DNA of 64,000 bases. Source: JAZDLX01 sp964538455 (GTDB taxonomy: Bacteria > Electryoneota > Electryoneia > Electryoneales > Electryoneaceae). The stretch is from NCBI GenBank assembly GCA_964538455.1, contig CAZIDZ010000005.1, positions 1-64,000 of the forward strand, written 5' to 3'. A model generated the notes under the pieces. That model searched no databases, was not told the origin of the DNA, and was given only the letters and a program-made list of their open reading frames with translations. A program made the position numbers and the translations under genes. Numbering within the stretch: the stretch's first letter is position 1; the number at the start of each line of letters is the position of its first letter. Shown in pieces: positions 41,082-50,448 of the stretch.

Positions 41082-43649
41082 ATGGAAAAGTGCAACGTTC
41101 TCGCGCGGCCGGACGCAGCCAGAGCGATAGATCCCGTCAAACGGCCATTCTTCGATTGGAAAAAGAGTATTGGGCGGTTGGCGCTGGTCGCCCTCTTGCT
41201 GCAATGGTGTCCTGCCGTTGCTTCGGCAGCGGAAGATTATCTGCAGAGCGTGAATCAACCGCAGGCGTTGATCGAGGTCGGGGGGCCTTTTGCGGGGGTC
41301 GAGTTTCACCGCAGCCGTCCGGTTCCCACGCGGATCAGTTTCTACTCACCGGTCGCCAATTCCATCGATTTGAGCACGGATTATTGGAAGCGCTGGGAAT
41401 CGATCCCGTTGCGCATTTTCGTCAAGGTGAATGGAGTCACGGACACTCTGGACGCTCACGCGATGCCGGTCCGTTGGGCGCCGCACACGGCCATCTTCGA
41501 GGGGCATGCCGTTGGCACGCCGATTCGGATCGCCTGGCGGTTCGGAGAGCGCCTCCCGATAGCCTGTCTTGAGCTTGCGGTGGGCAGCCCGGACGCGGAC
41601 GACGAGATCGAGTTGACCCTCGCGCTGTGGCCGCTGCTGCGAACTTGCCAAACCTGGGCGTGGGTGGAGTCGCAAGATCCGGTTTACACGGAATCCGGCG
41701 ACGCAGCCTGGGCGGCATCCCCACGAGTGGATACGGATTCCTCTGCGGTGTTTGTCGTCCACCTCGCCGCTCAACCTGCGGCTTGGGGAAAAGCCGTGGA
41801 TGTGGGTCAGGCAGTCCTGCCAAAGGACGCTCCCGGGCGCGCGGGAATTCCATTTGCGTTTTCCTGGAAGGGCAAAGGAACCCTTCAGATTGACGAAGCG
41901 ATCGGGTCCTGCCGCATCTCCGAAACCGACTCCCTGATTACAGAGACGGCGGAGAATTGGGAGGCGGACATAGAAGCTTATGAAGCGCGTATCACGGCGT
42001 CCTCGGAAAGCGGCAGGTGGAGCGGACTGGAGGACCCTTCGCTCCGGCAAACCCTGCTCTGGTCGTGGGACATGATAGCGGCAAACCGTCACTTTCTCAA
42101 CGGACGGCTGATGCCGATGCCCTGCCCGGCGCAGTACAATTTCTTTTTCACGCATGACGCTTTGCAGACGGGACTGGGGGTCACCCTCTCGAACCCCGAC
42201 CTCGTGGGCGAAGATCTTCGCACCCTGCTTTCCCAGGTGCAGCCGGACTCCATCCTTCCCCACGCCTACTACTGGCGCGATGGACAGTATCTCACGGAAT
42301 TCTGCGGGACGGATAACTGGAATCATTTGTGGTTCCTGTTAACCACAGGCGCCTGGTTAAGGCATGGCGGCGATCTTGCGACGGCGCAGGAACTTATGCC
42401 GGTGCTTGAAAAAAGCGTGGCGATGATTCTCACAAACCTTGGGAAGGACGGTTTGATGCACGCCCGTTCCCCGGACTGGTGGGATATCGGCGATCTCCCG
42501 GGGCGCCGCGCCTATCTTACGGCGCTCGCCGCGAGAGCACTCGGGGAATACGCCGAAATCGCCCGCCGCTGCGGCCGGGAAGATGCGGTGCCGGCAGACC
42601 TGTTCCAGGTCCGTGACGGACTTGTCCAAGGGTTGAACGGCGAGCTTTGGCGTGATGACCTGGGCTTCCTGATGAACACGATCGGTGATGAATGGGATCT
42701 TCATTACTACGCAGGATCTCTCGTGGCGGGAATGTACGGGATGCTGGATTCCTCACGTTCGGCCGCTCAGATAGCTACGGCTGAGCGAGAACTACTGGAT
42801 CCCAACATCGGGATACGCATTGTAATGCCCGCGGATTTTGATACACTGATCGACAAGTACCACTTTCAAGACATGGAGATGGGCGCGCCCTATACCTATA
42901 TCAACGGTGGAATCTGGCCGCAGGGCAATGCCTGGTATGTTCTCTCGCTGCTTCGCGCTCACCGTGCCGGGCAAGCTCTCGAGGCGCTCCGCCATTATCT
43001 GACGCTGGAAGGAATCGCGGACAGTCCCGGGGGGCAACCCTCGCTGTACGAATATCGGTTCTCGAATCCGGCTTCTCCCGAATACGGTCGGGTGGATAAG
43101 CCGACCTTTCTCTGGGCCGGCGGCTGGTTCATCAATTGTCTCTATCAGCTCGCGGGAGTCCATGAGGAAACAGGGGCGATCACGCTGGAGCCGGAGGTTC
43201 CGGAGGCTCTCGCGGATGTCTCATTCGATCTCGCGGTGAACGGTAAACCATGCCGGGTCGTCCGTCACGGCAGCGGCGTTTCGTTCTCCGGGATCTTTGT
43301 GGACGGGCGCGAGACACCTTCGGCTGTGCTGATCGGAACCCCGGAATTGGTCGAGCTCGAAGCGGGGACGCCTCGGACGCCCTACCTTGCGCGCTCGACA
43401 GCGGCGGTAGCGGCGGTGACTTTCAAAGACAAGAGGAAATCCGGGCTGATCGTAGAGCTGAATGGGCTCCCTGGACAGCCCTGGGAAGCGGACGTGGTTT
43501 CGCTGAAGCTGCCCGGAACGATCAAGGTAGACGGCAAGTCGATCCCGACCGAAAACCGGCCATTGCGAGATGGTGGCTACACGTGCCGCATTCATGGCCG
43601 GTTGACTGCCTCTTCGGCTCGGCTTACTCTTCAATTTTCAGGGAGATAA
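41082..43649 (+). CDS. Secreted six-hairpin glycoside hydrolase/phosphorylase-like protein
   Basis: An 855-residue exported protein. GGGAGGG lies 4 nt before the ATG. The signal peptide follows a basic N-region of about 27 residues (GRLALVALLLQWCPAVASA). Residues about 50-300 form a beta-sandwich, 330-690 an (alpha/alpha)6 barrel, and the rest C-terminal beta domains. Barrel blocks such as NFFFTHDALQTGLG, TDNWNHLWFLLTTGAWL, DWWDIGD and YTYINGGIWPQGNAWYVLSL resemble GH94, GH65 and amylo-alpha-1,6-glucosidase-type proteins. Several acidic residues in these blocks could be catalytic, but I cannot assign the family or nominate an acid/base pair with confidence. It diverges from the Gfo/Idh/MocA gene and precedes the LacI gene. 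A periplasmic or surface oligosaccharide-processing role is likely. Confidence 0.75.
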   Translation: MEKCNVLARPDAARAIDPVKRPFFDWKKSIGRLALVALLLQWCPAVASAAEDYLQSVNQPQALIEVGGPFAGVEFHRSRPVPTRISFYSPVANSIDLSTDYWKRWESIPLRIFVKVNGVTDTLDAHAMPVRWAPHTAIFEGHAVGTPIRIAWRFGERLPIACLELAVGSPDADDEIELTLALWPLLRTCQTWAWVESQDPVYTESGDAAWAASPRVDTDSSAVFVVHLAAQPAAWGKAVDVGQAVLPKDAPGRAGIPFAFSWKGKGTLQIDEAIGSCRISETDSLITETAENWEADIEAYEARITASSESGRWSGLEDPSLRQTLLWSWDMIAANRHFLNGRLMPMPCPAQYNFFFTHDALQTGLGVTLSNPDLVGEDLRTLLSQVQPDSILPHAYYWRDGQYLTEFCGTDNWNHLWFLLTTGAWLRHGGDLATAQELMPVLEKSVAMILTNLGKDGLMHARSPDWWDIGDLPGRRAYLTALAARALGEYAEIARRCGREDAVPADLFQVRDGLVQGLNGELWRDDLGFLMNTIGDEWDLHYYAGSLVAGMYGMLDSSRSAAQIATAERELLDPNIGIRIVMPADFDTLIDKYHFQDMEMGAPYTYINGGIWPQGNAWYVLSLLRAHRAGQALEALRHYLTLEGIADSPGGQPSLYEYRFSNPASPEYGRVDKPTFLWAGGWFINCLYQLAGVHEETGAITLEPEVPEALADVSFDLAVNGKPCRVVRHGSGVSFSGIFVDGRETPSAVLIGTPELVELEAGTPRTPYLARSTAAVAAVTFKDKRKSGLIVELNGLPGQPWEADVVSLKLPGTIKVDGKSIPTENRPLRDGGYTCRIHGRLTASSARLTLQFSGR

Positions 43650-43707
43650 TCAAGCAGAGGATGCTCTCCGAGTACGTTACAGTTTGAACAAAAAGGGCCC
43701 CTTTCCC

Positions 43708-43737
43708 TTGACCGGGAGTGGGGCCTGTCTCTATACT
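43708..43737 (+). promoter_or_regulatory. Sigma-70-like promoter of the lacI-type operon
   Basis: TTGACC (43708-43713), an 18-bp spacer, then a perfect TATACT -10 box (43732-43737). The predicted start near 43744 lies immediately before operator O1 (43748-43763), the classical position for repression by occlusion. Confidence 0.7.
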
Positions 43738-43747
43738 AAACTATATG

Positions 43748-43763
43748 ATCGAACCGGTTCGAT
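43748..43763. promoter_or_regulatory. LacI-family operator O1
   Basis: ATCGAACC-GGTTCGAT is a perfect 16-bp palindrome with a central CG, the hallmark of LacI/GalR-family operators. It covers roughly +5 to +20 of the predicted transcript that encodes the LacI-type regulator. Confidence 0.85.
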
Positions 43764-43837
43764 ACTTTTAAAGGAGAATTTTTCAGTAATTAAGAGGAAT
43801 TTTCGTTTAGTCCGTTATCTGTGGCGACAAACATATA

Positions 43838-43847
43838 GAACCGGTTC
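43838..43847. promoter_or_regulatory. LacI-family operator O2
   Basis: GAACCGGTTC repeats the core of O1 exactly, with TA in place of TC on the left flank. Centres of O1 and O2 are 87 bp apart, close to whole helical turns, which permits looping. O2 lies 30 bp before the LacI-type start codon. Confidence 0.8.
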
Positions 43848-43877
43848 GACGGTGAGTGCCAAAAAGTGAGGGCAGCG

Positions 43878-44915
43878 ATGACGTCGTCTCCGACAATTCG
43901 CGATGTCTCAAAACTTGCCAACGTTTCGGTTTCCACAGTCTCAGCAGTCATCAACAACAAGGGCATTGTTCATCCGGAAACCGTCGCCCGAATCAATGCT
44001 GCAATCGAGAAACTGAACTACACCCCAAGGCGGTCCGCGCGTGGACTGGCAAGCGGACGGTCCGGCAACATCGGTTTCATCCTCTCTGAACAGTTCTTTT
44101 CCCGAACGGAACCATTTTACACGAAGGTCTTTCTCGGCGCGGAGTTCGAGGCGCGCAAGCATGACCTGTATGTGCTGCTCACCTCTGTCGACAAACAGTA
44201 CTCCGGTCCTCGCGACATGCCCCGGTTCCTGCATGAACGGAACGTTGACGGCCTCATCATTGCGGGCAAGGTCCCCGCGGCATCTCTGATGGAGTTGAAG
44301 AAATTCAATATCCCGGTCGTACTCGTCGACTACGGCGACCCCGAATTCTACGGCACCCGAGTGCTGATGGACAACATCCGTGGCACCTCTCTGGCGGTGC
44401 GCCATCTGGTGGCGCTGGGGCATCGTGATATTGGATACCTGGGAGGCGAGAGCGATCACCCGTCTGCGAAGGAGCGGATTCGTGGATACCGCGAGGAGAT
44501 GAACCGCCAGGGGATAGCCGTTCAGGAAAAGTGGATGGATATCTCCGAGCAGATGATGTCGCTTGAGGCCGGTGAGCATTCCTTTGCACGGTTGCTTGAT
44601 AAAGGAGACCTCCCCACGGCATTGGTTTGTTCGAACGACGCGATGGCAATCGGGGTGCTCAAGAACGCCGAGCGTCACGGTATTTCGGTGCCTGATGATT
44701 TGTCCGTAGTCGGTTTTGATGATGTCACCGAAGGCTGTATGATCACGCCCCCCCTGACCACTGTGCGTGTTGCCAAGGAAGATCTTGGCAGCATGGCAAT
44801 CCAGGCGCTTGTGGACATGTTGCGGAATGGTCGTTCGCGATCATCGGAAATCCGTGTGGGTGTAGAGCTTATCGCCCGCAGTTCCACGGCGGTTCCACGC
44901 AGTAATGGCCGATAG
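43878..44915 (+). CDS. LacI/GalR-family transcriptional repressor
   Basis: A 345-residue regulator. The ATG at 43878 is preferred to a GTG four codons upstream; GAGG lies 7 nt before it. The HTH is canonical (TIRDVSKLANVSVSTVSAVI, followed by the NNKGIVHPETVARI hinge-side region), and residues about 60-340 form the periplasmic-binding-protein-like effector domain (GNIGFILSEQFF, HRDIGYLGGESDHPSAKERI, LVCSNDAMAIGV, LSVVGFDDVTEGCMITPPLT). Two operators with core GAACCGGTTC lie upstream of its own gene, so autorepression is well supported. The GH130 gene follows only 29 nt later with no room for its own promoter, so the repressor is probably transcribed with the sugar genes it controls. The inducer is presumably an oligosaccharide from the same glycan. 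Confidence 0.95.
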   Translation: MTSSPTIRDVSKLANVSVSTVSAVINNKGIVHPETVARINAAIEKLNYTPRRSARGLASGRSGNIGFILSEQFFSRTEPFYTKVFLGAEFEARKHDLYVLLTSVDKQYSGPRDMPRFLHERNVDGLIIAGKVPAASLMELKKFNIPVVLVDYGDPEFYGTRVLMDNIRGTSLAVRHLVALGHRDIGYLGGESDHPSAKERIRGYREEMNRQGIAVQEKWMDISEQMMSLEAGEHSFARLLDKGDLPTALVCSNDAMAIGVLKNAERHGISVPDDLSVVGFDDVTEGCMITPPLTTVRVAKEDLGSMAIQALVDMLRNGRSRSSEIRVGVELIARSSTAVPRSNGR

Positions 44916-44944
44916 ACCGGCAAACGTTTCGAGGGGAGATTTTC

Positions 44945-45976
44945 ATGGAGGCACCTGTTCCTTTTGACCGCCAGCTTTTCCTGAAGCCCGGAAAGGAACA
45001 TTTTCACAAGCGGGCTGTGCTCAATTCCGCCATCATCCAACATGAAAACACCCTTCATTTCTACTATCGTGCGGTGAATCCCGATATGGTTTCGACGATC
45101 GGATACTTTCGCGGCCGTCAGGATCTCCAGGGCCAGCTTGTCGTCGAAGAGTCTCTGGATTACCCGTTGATTACGCCGGAAGCCGATTTCGAGATCAAAG
45201 GAATCGAAGACCCCCGAGTTGTGAAATTCGAAGACCGCTACTACATGTTTTGCACGGTGTACAACGGCCGTGACGCCTGCCTTGGATTGACCTCGTCGCA
45301 AACCCCGAAGGACTTCGGCCCCCGAACCCTGATCGGTCCGCTGCTGTCCCGCAGGCAGGCGAGCAAGATTGTAAAGGACAACCTGCGGCTGAAACCCCAG
45401 TTTGACTGGTGGATGGCTGAGGATCCCGAAGGGATCATCTGGGAGAAGGATGCGACGATCCTGCCGCGACGGATTAACGGCAAGATCGTTTTCATTCATC
45501 GCCTGCAGCCAAACATCCAGATCGCATACATCGAATCCCTCGATCAGCTCTCCGACCAGGGATTTTGGGAGGACTACCTCACCACGATGGACCAGTTCAT
45601 TCTGATGGAACGAAACGCGTGGTGGGAGAAGAGTCACATGGGCATGGGTCCGGTTCCCATTGAGACAACCGAGGGCTGGTTGATGGTCTATCATGGTGTC
45701 GCCGTGGCACCGGATAAGACCTACCGCGCCGGTGCAGCGCTGTTGGACTTGAACGATCCCCAGCGGATCATCGGGCGCACGCCGGAACCGCTGTTCGAAC
45801 CGACGGAAGACTGGGAAATGGTTGGAGACGTGAACAACGTGGTTTTTCCCGAGGGATTGGCGATTCGTGAAAACGTGCTCGACATCTACTACGGCGGAGC
45901 GGATTCGGTGATTGGCCGGATTTCGGTTCGCCTCGATCAGTTGATCGATTATCTGAAATCAGGGGTAGGAGTCTGA
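44945..45976 (+). CDS. GH130-family beta-mannoside phosphorylase/hydrolase
   Basis: A 343-residue five-bladed beta-propeller enzyme. Family blocks are KGIEDPRVVKFEDRYYMFCT, with the Asp of the conserved DPR motif as the likely general acid, KDATILPRRINGKIVFIHRL, GWLMVYHGVA, YRAGAALLDLNDPQRIIGRT and NNVVFPEGLAI. GH130 enzymes phosphorolyse or hydrolyse beta-mannosides such as mannosyl-glucose, mannosyl-GlcNAc or 1,2-mannobiose. Which subfamily this is, and so whether phosphate is used, cannot be settled by eye. GAGGGGAG lies 8 nt upstream of the ATG. There is no signal peptide, so it acts on sugars imported by the ABC system encoded next. It sits directly behind the LacI-type repressor and is the main clue that the locus handles a mannose-containing glycan. 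Confidence 0.92.
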   Translation: MEAPVPFDRQLFLKPGKEHFHKRAVLNSAIIQHENTLHFYYRAVNPDMVSTIGYFRGRQDLQGQLVVEESLDYPLITPEADFEIKGIEDPRVVKFEDRYYMFCTVYNGRDACLGLTSSQTPKDFGPRTLIGPLLSRRQASKIVKDNLRLKPQFDWWMAEDPEGIIWEKDATILPRRINGKIVFIHRLQPNIQIAYIESLDQLSDQGFWEDYLTTMDQFILMERNAWWEKSHMGMGPVPIETTEGWLMVYHGVAVAPDKTYRAGAALLDLNDPQRIIGRTPEPLFEPTEDWEMVGDVNNVVFPEGLAIRENVLDIYYGGADSVIGRISVRLDQLIDYLKSGVGV

Positions 45977-46006
45977 TCAGGGAGGAGTGCTGACGGAGGG
46001 TTGCGA

Positions 46007-47359
46007 ATGTTGATTCGTGCCCGACAGGAGTCTGATTCTTCAGATGCGAAATCGGCGGGACGCACCGCCCTGTTCCTGATGGCCGTCGGGATCTTGGGGG
46101 TGATGCTCGCGAACGGTTGCGCGGCGGAGAAGAGCTCCACTTCCAGGGTTCGACTTACCTACTGGAGTTCAACCAACCCGGATGAAATCCGTCTCTCGGA
46201 ACAGCTGACGCAGGAGTGGAATGAGGCGCACCCGGACACCCAGGTGATCCTCCAGCCTCTCCCCGAAGGGCGTAGCGGCGAGGAAGTGCTGATCGTCGCA
46301 TCCGCCGGAGGAACCACACCTGATATCTGTTCGAATGTTTCGCCCACCATCTCCCCCCTGCTGGCCAAAGCCAACGCCCTGATTCCACTCGATCGCTTCA
46401 GCGACGGACGTTCCTTTATTCATGACCGGTTGCCGGAAGGCATGGACTCGATCTTTGTCAACTCCGACGGAAAGCTCTACCAGGTTCCGTGGAAGGGCAA
46501 TCCGATCATGGTGCAGTACAACCTCGGATTGTTGAAGCAGGTGGGAATTACGGAGTTGCCGCGGACCTGGTCCGAATGGAACTACGCCGCCGCCCGTGTA
46601 ACCCGGGATACGGACGGCGACGGAAACCCGGACGTGTGGATGGCGGACATCCAGGTGGAATCCGAATGGCGGCGACGTCTCTTTGACTTTTACACCTTTT
46701 ACATTGCCGCCTCGAACGGGCGCATGTTACTGAAAAATGGCCAGGTCGATTTCAACAATAAGATCGCAGAAGCCGTTTTTACCTTCTTCGCCAAAGGATT
46801 CAATGAGGGGTGGTACCCGCGGACGATCCTGTCGGGCGATCAGTTCCTCCAGCAGCACTTTGCGGCTCATGTTACTGGTCCGTGGAATATCGCCCACACC
46901 GAGCGTTTCAAACCGAAGGGATTCGAATACGGATTTGGGCCGATCCCGGTGCCGGACACGATGCAGGCCTCCGTATACACTTTCGGCGATCCGAAAAGCA
47001 TCGGTATCTTTTCTACCTGCAAGCATCCTGAAGCCGCCTGGGAGTTTGTCAAGTATTTGATCTCCCGCCGAGCGGACATGCTCCTGCTGGAAGTGGCCAA
47101 CCAGCTTCCGCTGCGTCGCGGCCTGCTCACCGACAGCCTCTACGAGAATTACTTCAAGAGAAACCCGATGATGCTCCCCTTCGCGGAGAAGGTTCCGACG
47201 ACGGTGGGGTTTGATCAGAACACGGCGTTGCAGGAGGTGTTCGACGCCGTGGACGGGGCGTTTGACGAAGCGGCCATACACAATGCAGTAACCCCGAAGG
47301 TGGCACTGATGCGTGCGGCTCAGCGCAGCCACCACATACTCAGCGCTCGGGGGGGATAG
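46007..47359 (+). CDS. Sugar ABC transporter substrate-binding lipoprotein (family 1)
   Basis: A 450-residue solute-binding protein. The ATG at 46007 has GGAGGG 6 nt upstream; a TTG two codons earlier overlaps that site's spacing and is rejected. The N-terminus carries a long leader and a lipobox-like segment (GILGVMLANGCAAE), so the mature protein is probably lipid-anchored facing the periplasm. Family-1 features include VRLTYWSSTNPDEIRLSEQL near the mature start, GKLYQVPWKGNPIMVQYNLG and HVTGPWNIAHTERFKPKGFE, as in UgpB/MalE-type proteins for oligosaccharides. It begins a binding protein/permease/permease set. No ATPase gene is in the set; a shared MsiK/UgpC-type ATPase elsewhere would be needed. 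Confidence 0.92.
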   Translation: MLIRARQESDSSDAKSAGRTALFLMAVGILGVMLANGCAAEKSSTSRVRLTYWSSTNPDEIRLSEQLTQEWNEAHPDTQVILQPLPEGRSGEEVLIVASAGGTTPDICSNVSPTISPLLAKANALIPLDRFSDGRSFIHDRLPEGMDSIFVNSDGKLYQVPWKGNPIMVQYNLGLLKQVGITELPRTWSEWNYAAARVTRDTDGDGNPDVWMADIQVESEWRRRLFDFYTFYIAASNGRMLLKNGQVDFNNKIAEAVFTFFAKGFNEGWYPRTILSGDQFLQQHFAAHVTGPWNIAHTERFKPKGFEYGFGPIPVPDTMQASVYTFGDPKSIGIFSTCKHPEAAWEFVKYLISRRADMLLLEVANQLPLRRGLLTDSLYENYFKRNPMMLPFAEKVPTTVGFDQNTALQEVFDAVDGAFDEAAIHNAVTPKVALMRAAQRSHHILSARGG

Positions 47360-47363
47360 GACG

Positions 47364-48254
47364 ATGCAGATTCAGCAGCTGAAATTGGCCCGGGTTCTTG
47401 TCCGCAACCGCAGCGGATACGGGCTGATGTCGCCCTATTTCGTCTTCTTCCTGTTCTTCGTCGCCTATCCGTTGCTGTTTTCGCTGGTGCTGGTCTTCAA
47501 CAGGTGGGCGATTGTCGGTCCGCTGCAGTGGGTCGGGCTGGGCAACTTCCGGGAGATGCTTGGGGACGGATTGTTCTGGAAGGCGATGGGCAATACGCTG
47601 CTATTCATCTCAATCCACATTCCACTGCAGATTGTCGTCGCACTAGTCCTGGCGCTCGTGTTGAACCGGCGCCTTCTGGTTCGGGGCTTCTTCCGCGCGG
47701 CATTTTTCCTGCCTGTGGTGGTCTCCGGCGTCGCGGTGACAATCCTCTGGAAGCAGTTCTATGGAACGGACATCGGCCTTTTCAACCGGCTGCTCTCGCA
47801 CATCGGTATCGACCGCATCCCCTGGATTACGAGCCCGCACTGGGCAATGCCCTCCATCGCGATCATGGCCACCTGGAAGAATGTGGGACTCTACATCATC
47901 ATCTTCCTCGCCGGCCTCCAGGGAGTTCCGCGCACGCTGTACGAGGCGGCCGAAATCGACGGTGCCAACAGCTGGCAGAAATTCCGTTTTATCACCGTCC
48001 CTGCGATCAATCCGGCAATGGTGATGGTGGTGATTCTTTCGACAATCAACGGTTTCAATCTATTCATCGAACCCTATGTGATGACCGGCGGCGGCCCGAT
48101 GCACTCGACGCTGTCGGGTGTACTCTACGTGTATAAACAGGCGTTCAACTTCTTCCGAATGGGGTACGCGGCGACGATCGGATTTTCCATCGCGGCGATC
48201 ATCATGATTGTTGTTCTCATTCAGCGCAAACTGTTTGAGCACGAGGACAATTGA
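47364..48254 (+). CDS. Sugar ABC transporter permease, MalF/UgpA type
   Basis: A 296-residue inner-membrane permease with six predicted helices. The ATG at 47364, preceded by ATAGGA, gives a short cytoplasmic N-terminus before the first helix (SPYFVFFLFFVAYPLLFSLV). The EAA loop that contacts the ATPase is YEAAEIDGANSWQKFRFITV, with the conserved G. It starts 4 nt after the binding-protein stop. Pairs with the next permease to form the heterodimeric channel. Confidence 0.93.
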   Translation: MQIQQLKLARVLVRNRSGYGLMSPYFVFFLFFVAYPLLFSLVLVFNRWAIVGPLQWVGLGNFREMLGDGLFWKAMGNTLLFISIHIPLQIVVALVLALVLNRRLLVRGFFRAAFFLPVVVSGVAVTILWKQFYGTDIGLFNRLLSHIGIDRIPWITSPHWAMPSIAIMATWKNVGLYIIIFLAGLQGVPRTLYEAAEIDGANSWQKFRFITVPAINPAMVMVVILSTINGFNLFIEPYVMTGGGPMHSTLSGVLYVYKQAFNFFRMGYAATIGFSIAAIIMIVVLIQRKLFEHEDN

Positions 48255-48255
48255 G

Positions 48256-49077
48256 ATGCGTCCAGTCTTGAAAAAGACGCTGATGTACGTGCTGCTGTTT
48301 GCCGCGGCGCTGATCTTCCTCTATCCGTTCGCGTGGATGCTCGCTGCTTCGGCCCGCCCGGAGGCGGAAGCGATGAACATGGGGTTGGGGGCTTCGCGGT
48401 ATTCGCTTGACAACTACAAGATGATGATGGACAGGATTCCAATCTTCCGGTCGCTGCTCAACAGCATCATCGTCTCGGTAGTGTCCACGGTTTCGGTGCT
48501 GGTGCTCTGCTCGATGACGGGGTATGCTCTTTCCCGCCTTCGCTTCCCGGGGCGCGAGCTGGTTTTCGGGATCATCCTTTTCACGATGATGATTCCCTTC
48601 CAGATCACGCTGATCCCCCTCTACGTACTGATGGTCAAGCTGCGACTGACAGACACTTACGCCGCGCTGATCATCCCCTTTGTCATGAGCCCCTTTGCGA
48701 TTCTGCTTTTCCGCCAGTTTTTCCTACAGATCCCTCGGGATCTGATTGACGCTGCGAGGATCGACGGCCTCGGCGACCTGGGGATCCTCTTCCGCGTATT
48801 CTGGCCGCTCTCACGTCCCGCGATCATCACGGTGGGCATCGTTCACTTCATGGGAATCTGGAATGAAGTGCTATGGCCGATCATCGTCGTCCGAAAGGAG
48901 GCGCTGATGACAATGCCGCAGATGGTGACCCTTTTCGAGGTGGGCGGCCAGGCGGAGAATTTGATCGCGGTCAAACTGGCCGCGGCGTCCTTGATGACGA
49001 TACCGATCGTCCTCGTCTATCTCGTGTTGCAGCGGTACTTCATCGAGAGCATGGCGACAACAGGTTTGAAGGGATAG
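48256..49077 (+). CDS. Sugar ABC transporter permease, MalG/UgpE type
   Basis: A 273-residue permease with six helices. The start at 48256 is one base after the previous stop; GAGGAC provides the ribosome site, and a longer upstream frame is rejected as overlap. The first helix is LMYVLLFAAALIFLYPFAWM, and the EAA-type loop is LIDAARIDGLGDLGILFRVF. The C-terminal stretch YLVLQRYFIESMATTGLKG is typical of MalG-like proteins. The following gene begins directly at the base after its stop codon. Confidence 0.93.
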   Translation: MRPVLKKTLMYVLLFAAALIFLYPFAWMLAASARPEAEAMNMGLGASRYSLDNYKMMMDRIPIFRSLLNSIIVSVVSTVSVLVLCSMTGYALSRLRFPGRELVFGIILFTMMIPFQITLIPLYVLMVKLRLTDTYAALIIPFVMSPFAILLFRQFFLQIPRDLIDAARIDGLGDLGILFRVFWPLSRPAIITVGIVHFMGIWNEVLWPIIVVRKEALMTMPQMVTLFEVGGQAENLIAVKLAAASLMTIPIVLVYLVLQRYFIESMATTGLKG

Positions 49078-50448
49078 ATGGTGAACCCACGCGGGCACAA
49101 AAGAAAGCTGTGGTATATCGCGCTGACGCTCGGCGCCCTGATTCTCCTCGGCCGCCCGGTTCAAGCGGAAGACGCCGGTGCGCATTCGTGCGGGAAGGTC
49201 AACCTGGCCCACCTCGATCACCTGCAACGGGTTGTCCTCTTAAACGGGGAGGAAGTCCGCGTCGTGCAGATTTATTCCGAAGCACCGGACTACCACCTGG
49301 TTGGCGATGAGGATGAAGGATTTACCTGCGTGGATGATGTTGCGCGTGCGGCCCGCCTCTACCTGCTTCTCTACAAGCAGGAGAGCGACCCCGAGTACCT
49401 GGAGAGAGCCCGGGGAATGCTCAGTTTTGTCATGGCGATGCAGGCTACGGACGGCGAGTTTTACAATTTCCTGCTCCCCGGACCGGTGATCAACACAGGT
49501 CACAAGAACAGCGCCAAGGCCATCGACTGGTGGACCGCGAGGGGATTTCGGGCGCTCGCTGAGGGGTACGGGGTTTTCAAGCCGATAGACCCTGAATTCG
49601 CGGCCAGGCTTCGAACAGCCGTCGAGCTCACCTTGAACCGGCTTCGTACCTATGACCCGGCCAGGGGAAACGGGGAGTATGAGCTGGGGCATGATGCGGC
49701 GGCCGAATTTCTCTCCGGGTTCGCCGCCTGGTACCGCGCGACCGGCGATGAAAAGGTGCTGCCCACGCTGAACACCTTCGCCGATTGGGTGCTCGCGGGA
49801 GTGCGACGGCCGACGAAGGAGTTCCCGTTCACGGTGCACAAACCCTGGCGAAATCAGTGGCACGCGTGGGGACAGGCGCAGGTGGAGGCGCTCGCCACCG
49901 CCGGAGCGTTACTCGATCGACCGGAGTGGGTGGCTTCTGCGCGGGCGGAAGCGGAGGGGTGGCAGCGGTGGCTGCTCGTGCGGGGCGGCCTCAACAGTCT
50001 TGAATTCACGGACAGCGGCTACGAAAACGAAAAACAATTTCCCCAGATCGCGTATGATTTCAACTCCATGGTGCAGGCGAACGCCGCGCTCTACCGCGCG
50101 ACGGAAGACACGGCGTTCGCCTGGGCGGCGATGCTGGCGGGATCGTGGTTCTGTGGCGACAATCCGGCAAAGGATGCTGTCTACGACGCCACGACCGGCA
50201 GAGGATATGATGGGATCGTTGGCCCCGGCGAAATCAACCGAAACAGCGGCGCTGAATCGACAATCGAGTCTCTGATGGCGATGGCGACGCTCCGGGAACT
50301 GCCTGTGGATGAAGGAGCGCTTGAAGTGAGGCGAATACAACACGAGGGCACGGACTCAGCCGTGTTTTCGGGGGAGGGATGGAAGATCACTCTTCGCCGC
50401 GAGGGTTCGGTATACGGTGTCGAAGTGATCCACAACAGGAAAGGATGA
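49078..50448 (+). CDS. Exported six-hairpin glycosidase-like protein
   Basis: A 456-residue protein with a signal peptide (LWYIALTLGALILLGRPVQA). The rest is predicted as an (alpha/alpha)6 toroid. Features include DEGFTCVDDVARAARLYLLL, HKNSAKAIDWWTARGFRALA, HDAAAEFLSGFAAWYRATGD and a final block GAESTIESLMAMATLRELP that recalls GH9/GH8-type and other six-hairpin enzymes. Acidic residues in the CVDD and GAEST segments are candidates for catalysis, but the family is not recognised. The ATG directly abuts the permease stop, so it is translated as part of the same operon. A periplasmic enzyme trimming oligosaccharides before or after ABC uptake is a reasonable guess. A C-terminal beta segment of about 45 residues follows the toroid. 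Confidence 0.7.
   Translation: MVNPRGHKRKLWYIALTLGALILLGRPVQAEDAGAHSCGKVNLAHLDHLQRVVLLNGEEVRVVQIYSEAPDYHLVGDEDEGFTCVDDVARAARLYLLLYKQESDPEYLERARGMLSFVMAMQATDGEFYNFLLPGPVINTGHKNSAKAIDWWTARGFRALAEGYGVFKPIDPEFAARLRTAVELTLNRLRTYDPARGNGEYELGHDAAAEFLSGFAAWYRATGDEKVLPTLNTFADWVLAGVRRPTKEFPFTVHKPWRNQWHAWGQAQVEALATAGALLDRPEWVASARAEAEGWQRWLLVRGGLNSLEFTDSGYENEKQFPQIAYDFNSMVQANAALYRATEDTAFAWAAMLAGSWFCGDNPAKDAVYDATTGRGYDGIVGPGEINRNSGAESTIESLMAMATLRELPVDEGALEVRRIQHEGTDSAVFSGEGWKITLRREGSVYGVEVIHNRKG

Noticed and set aside
43690..43705. AAAGGGCCCCTTT as a terminator between the glycosidase-like and LacI genes
   Set aside because: The two arms leave a one-base loop, so a real hairpin cannot form without opening pairs, and no T-run follows.
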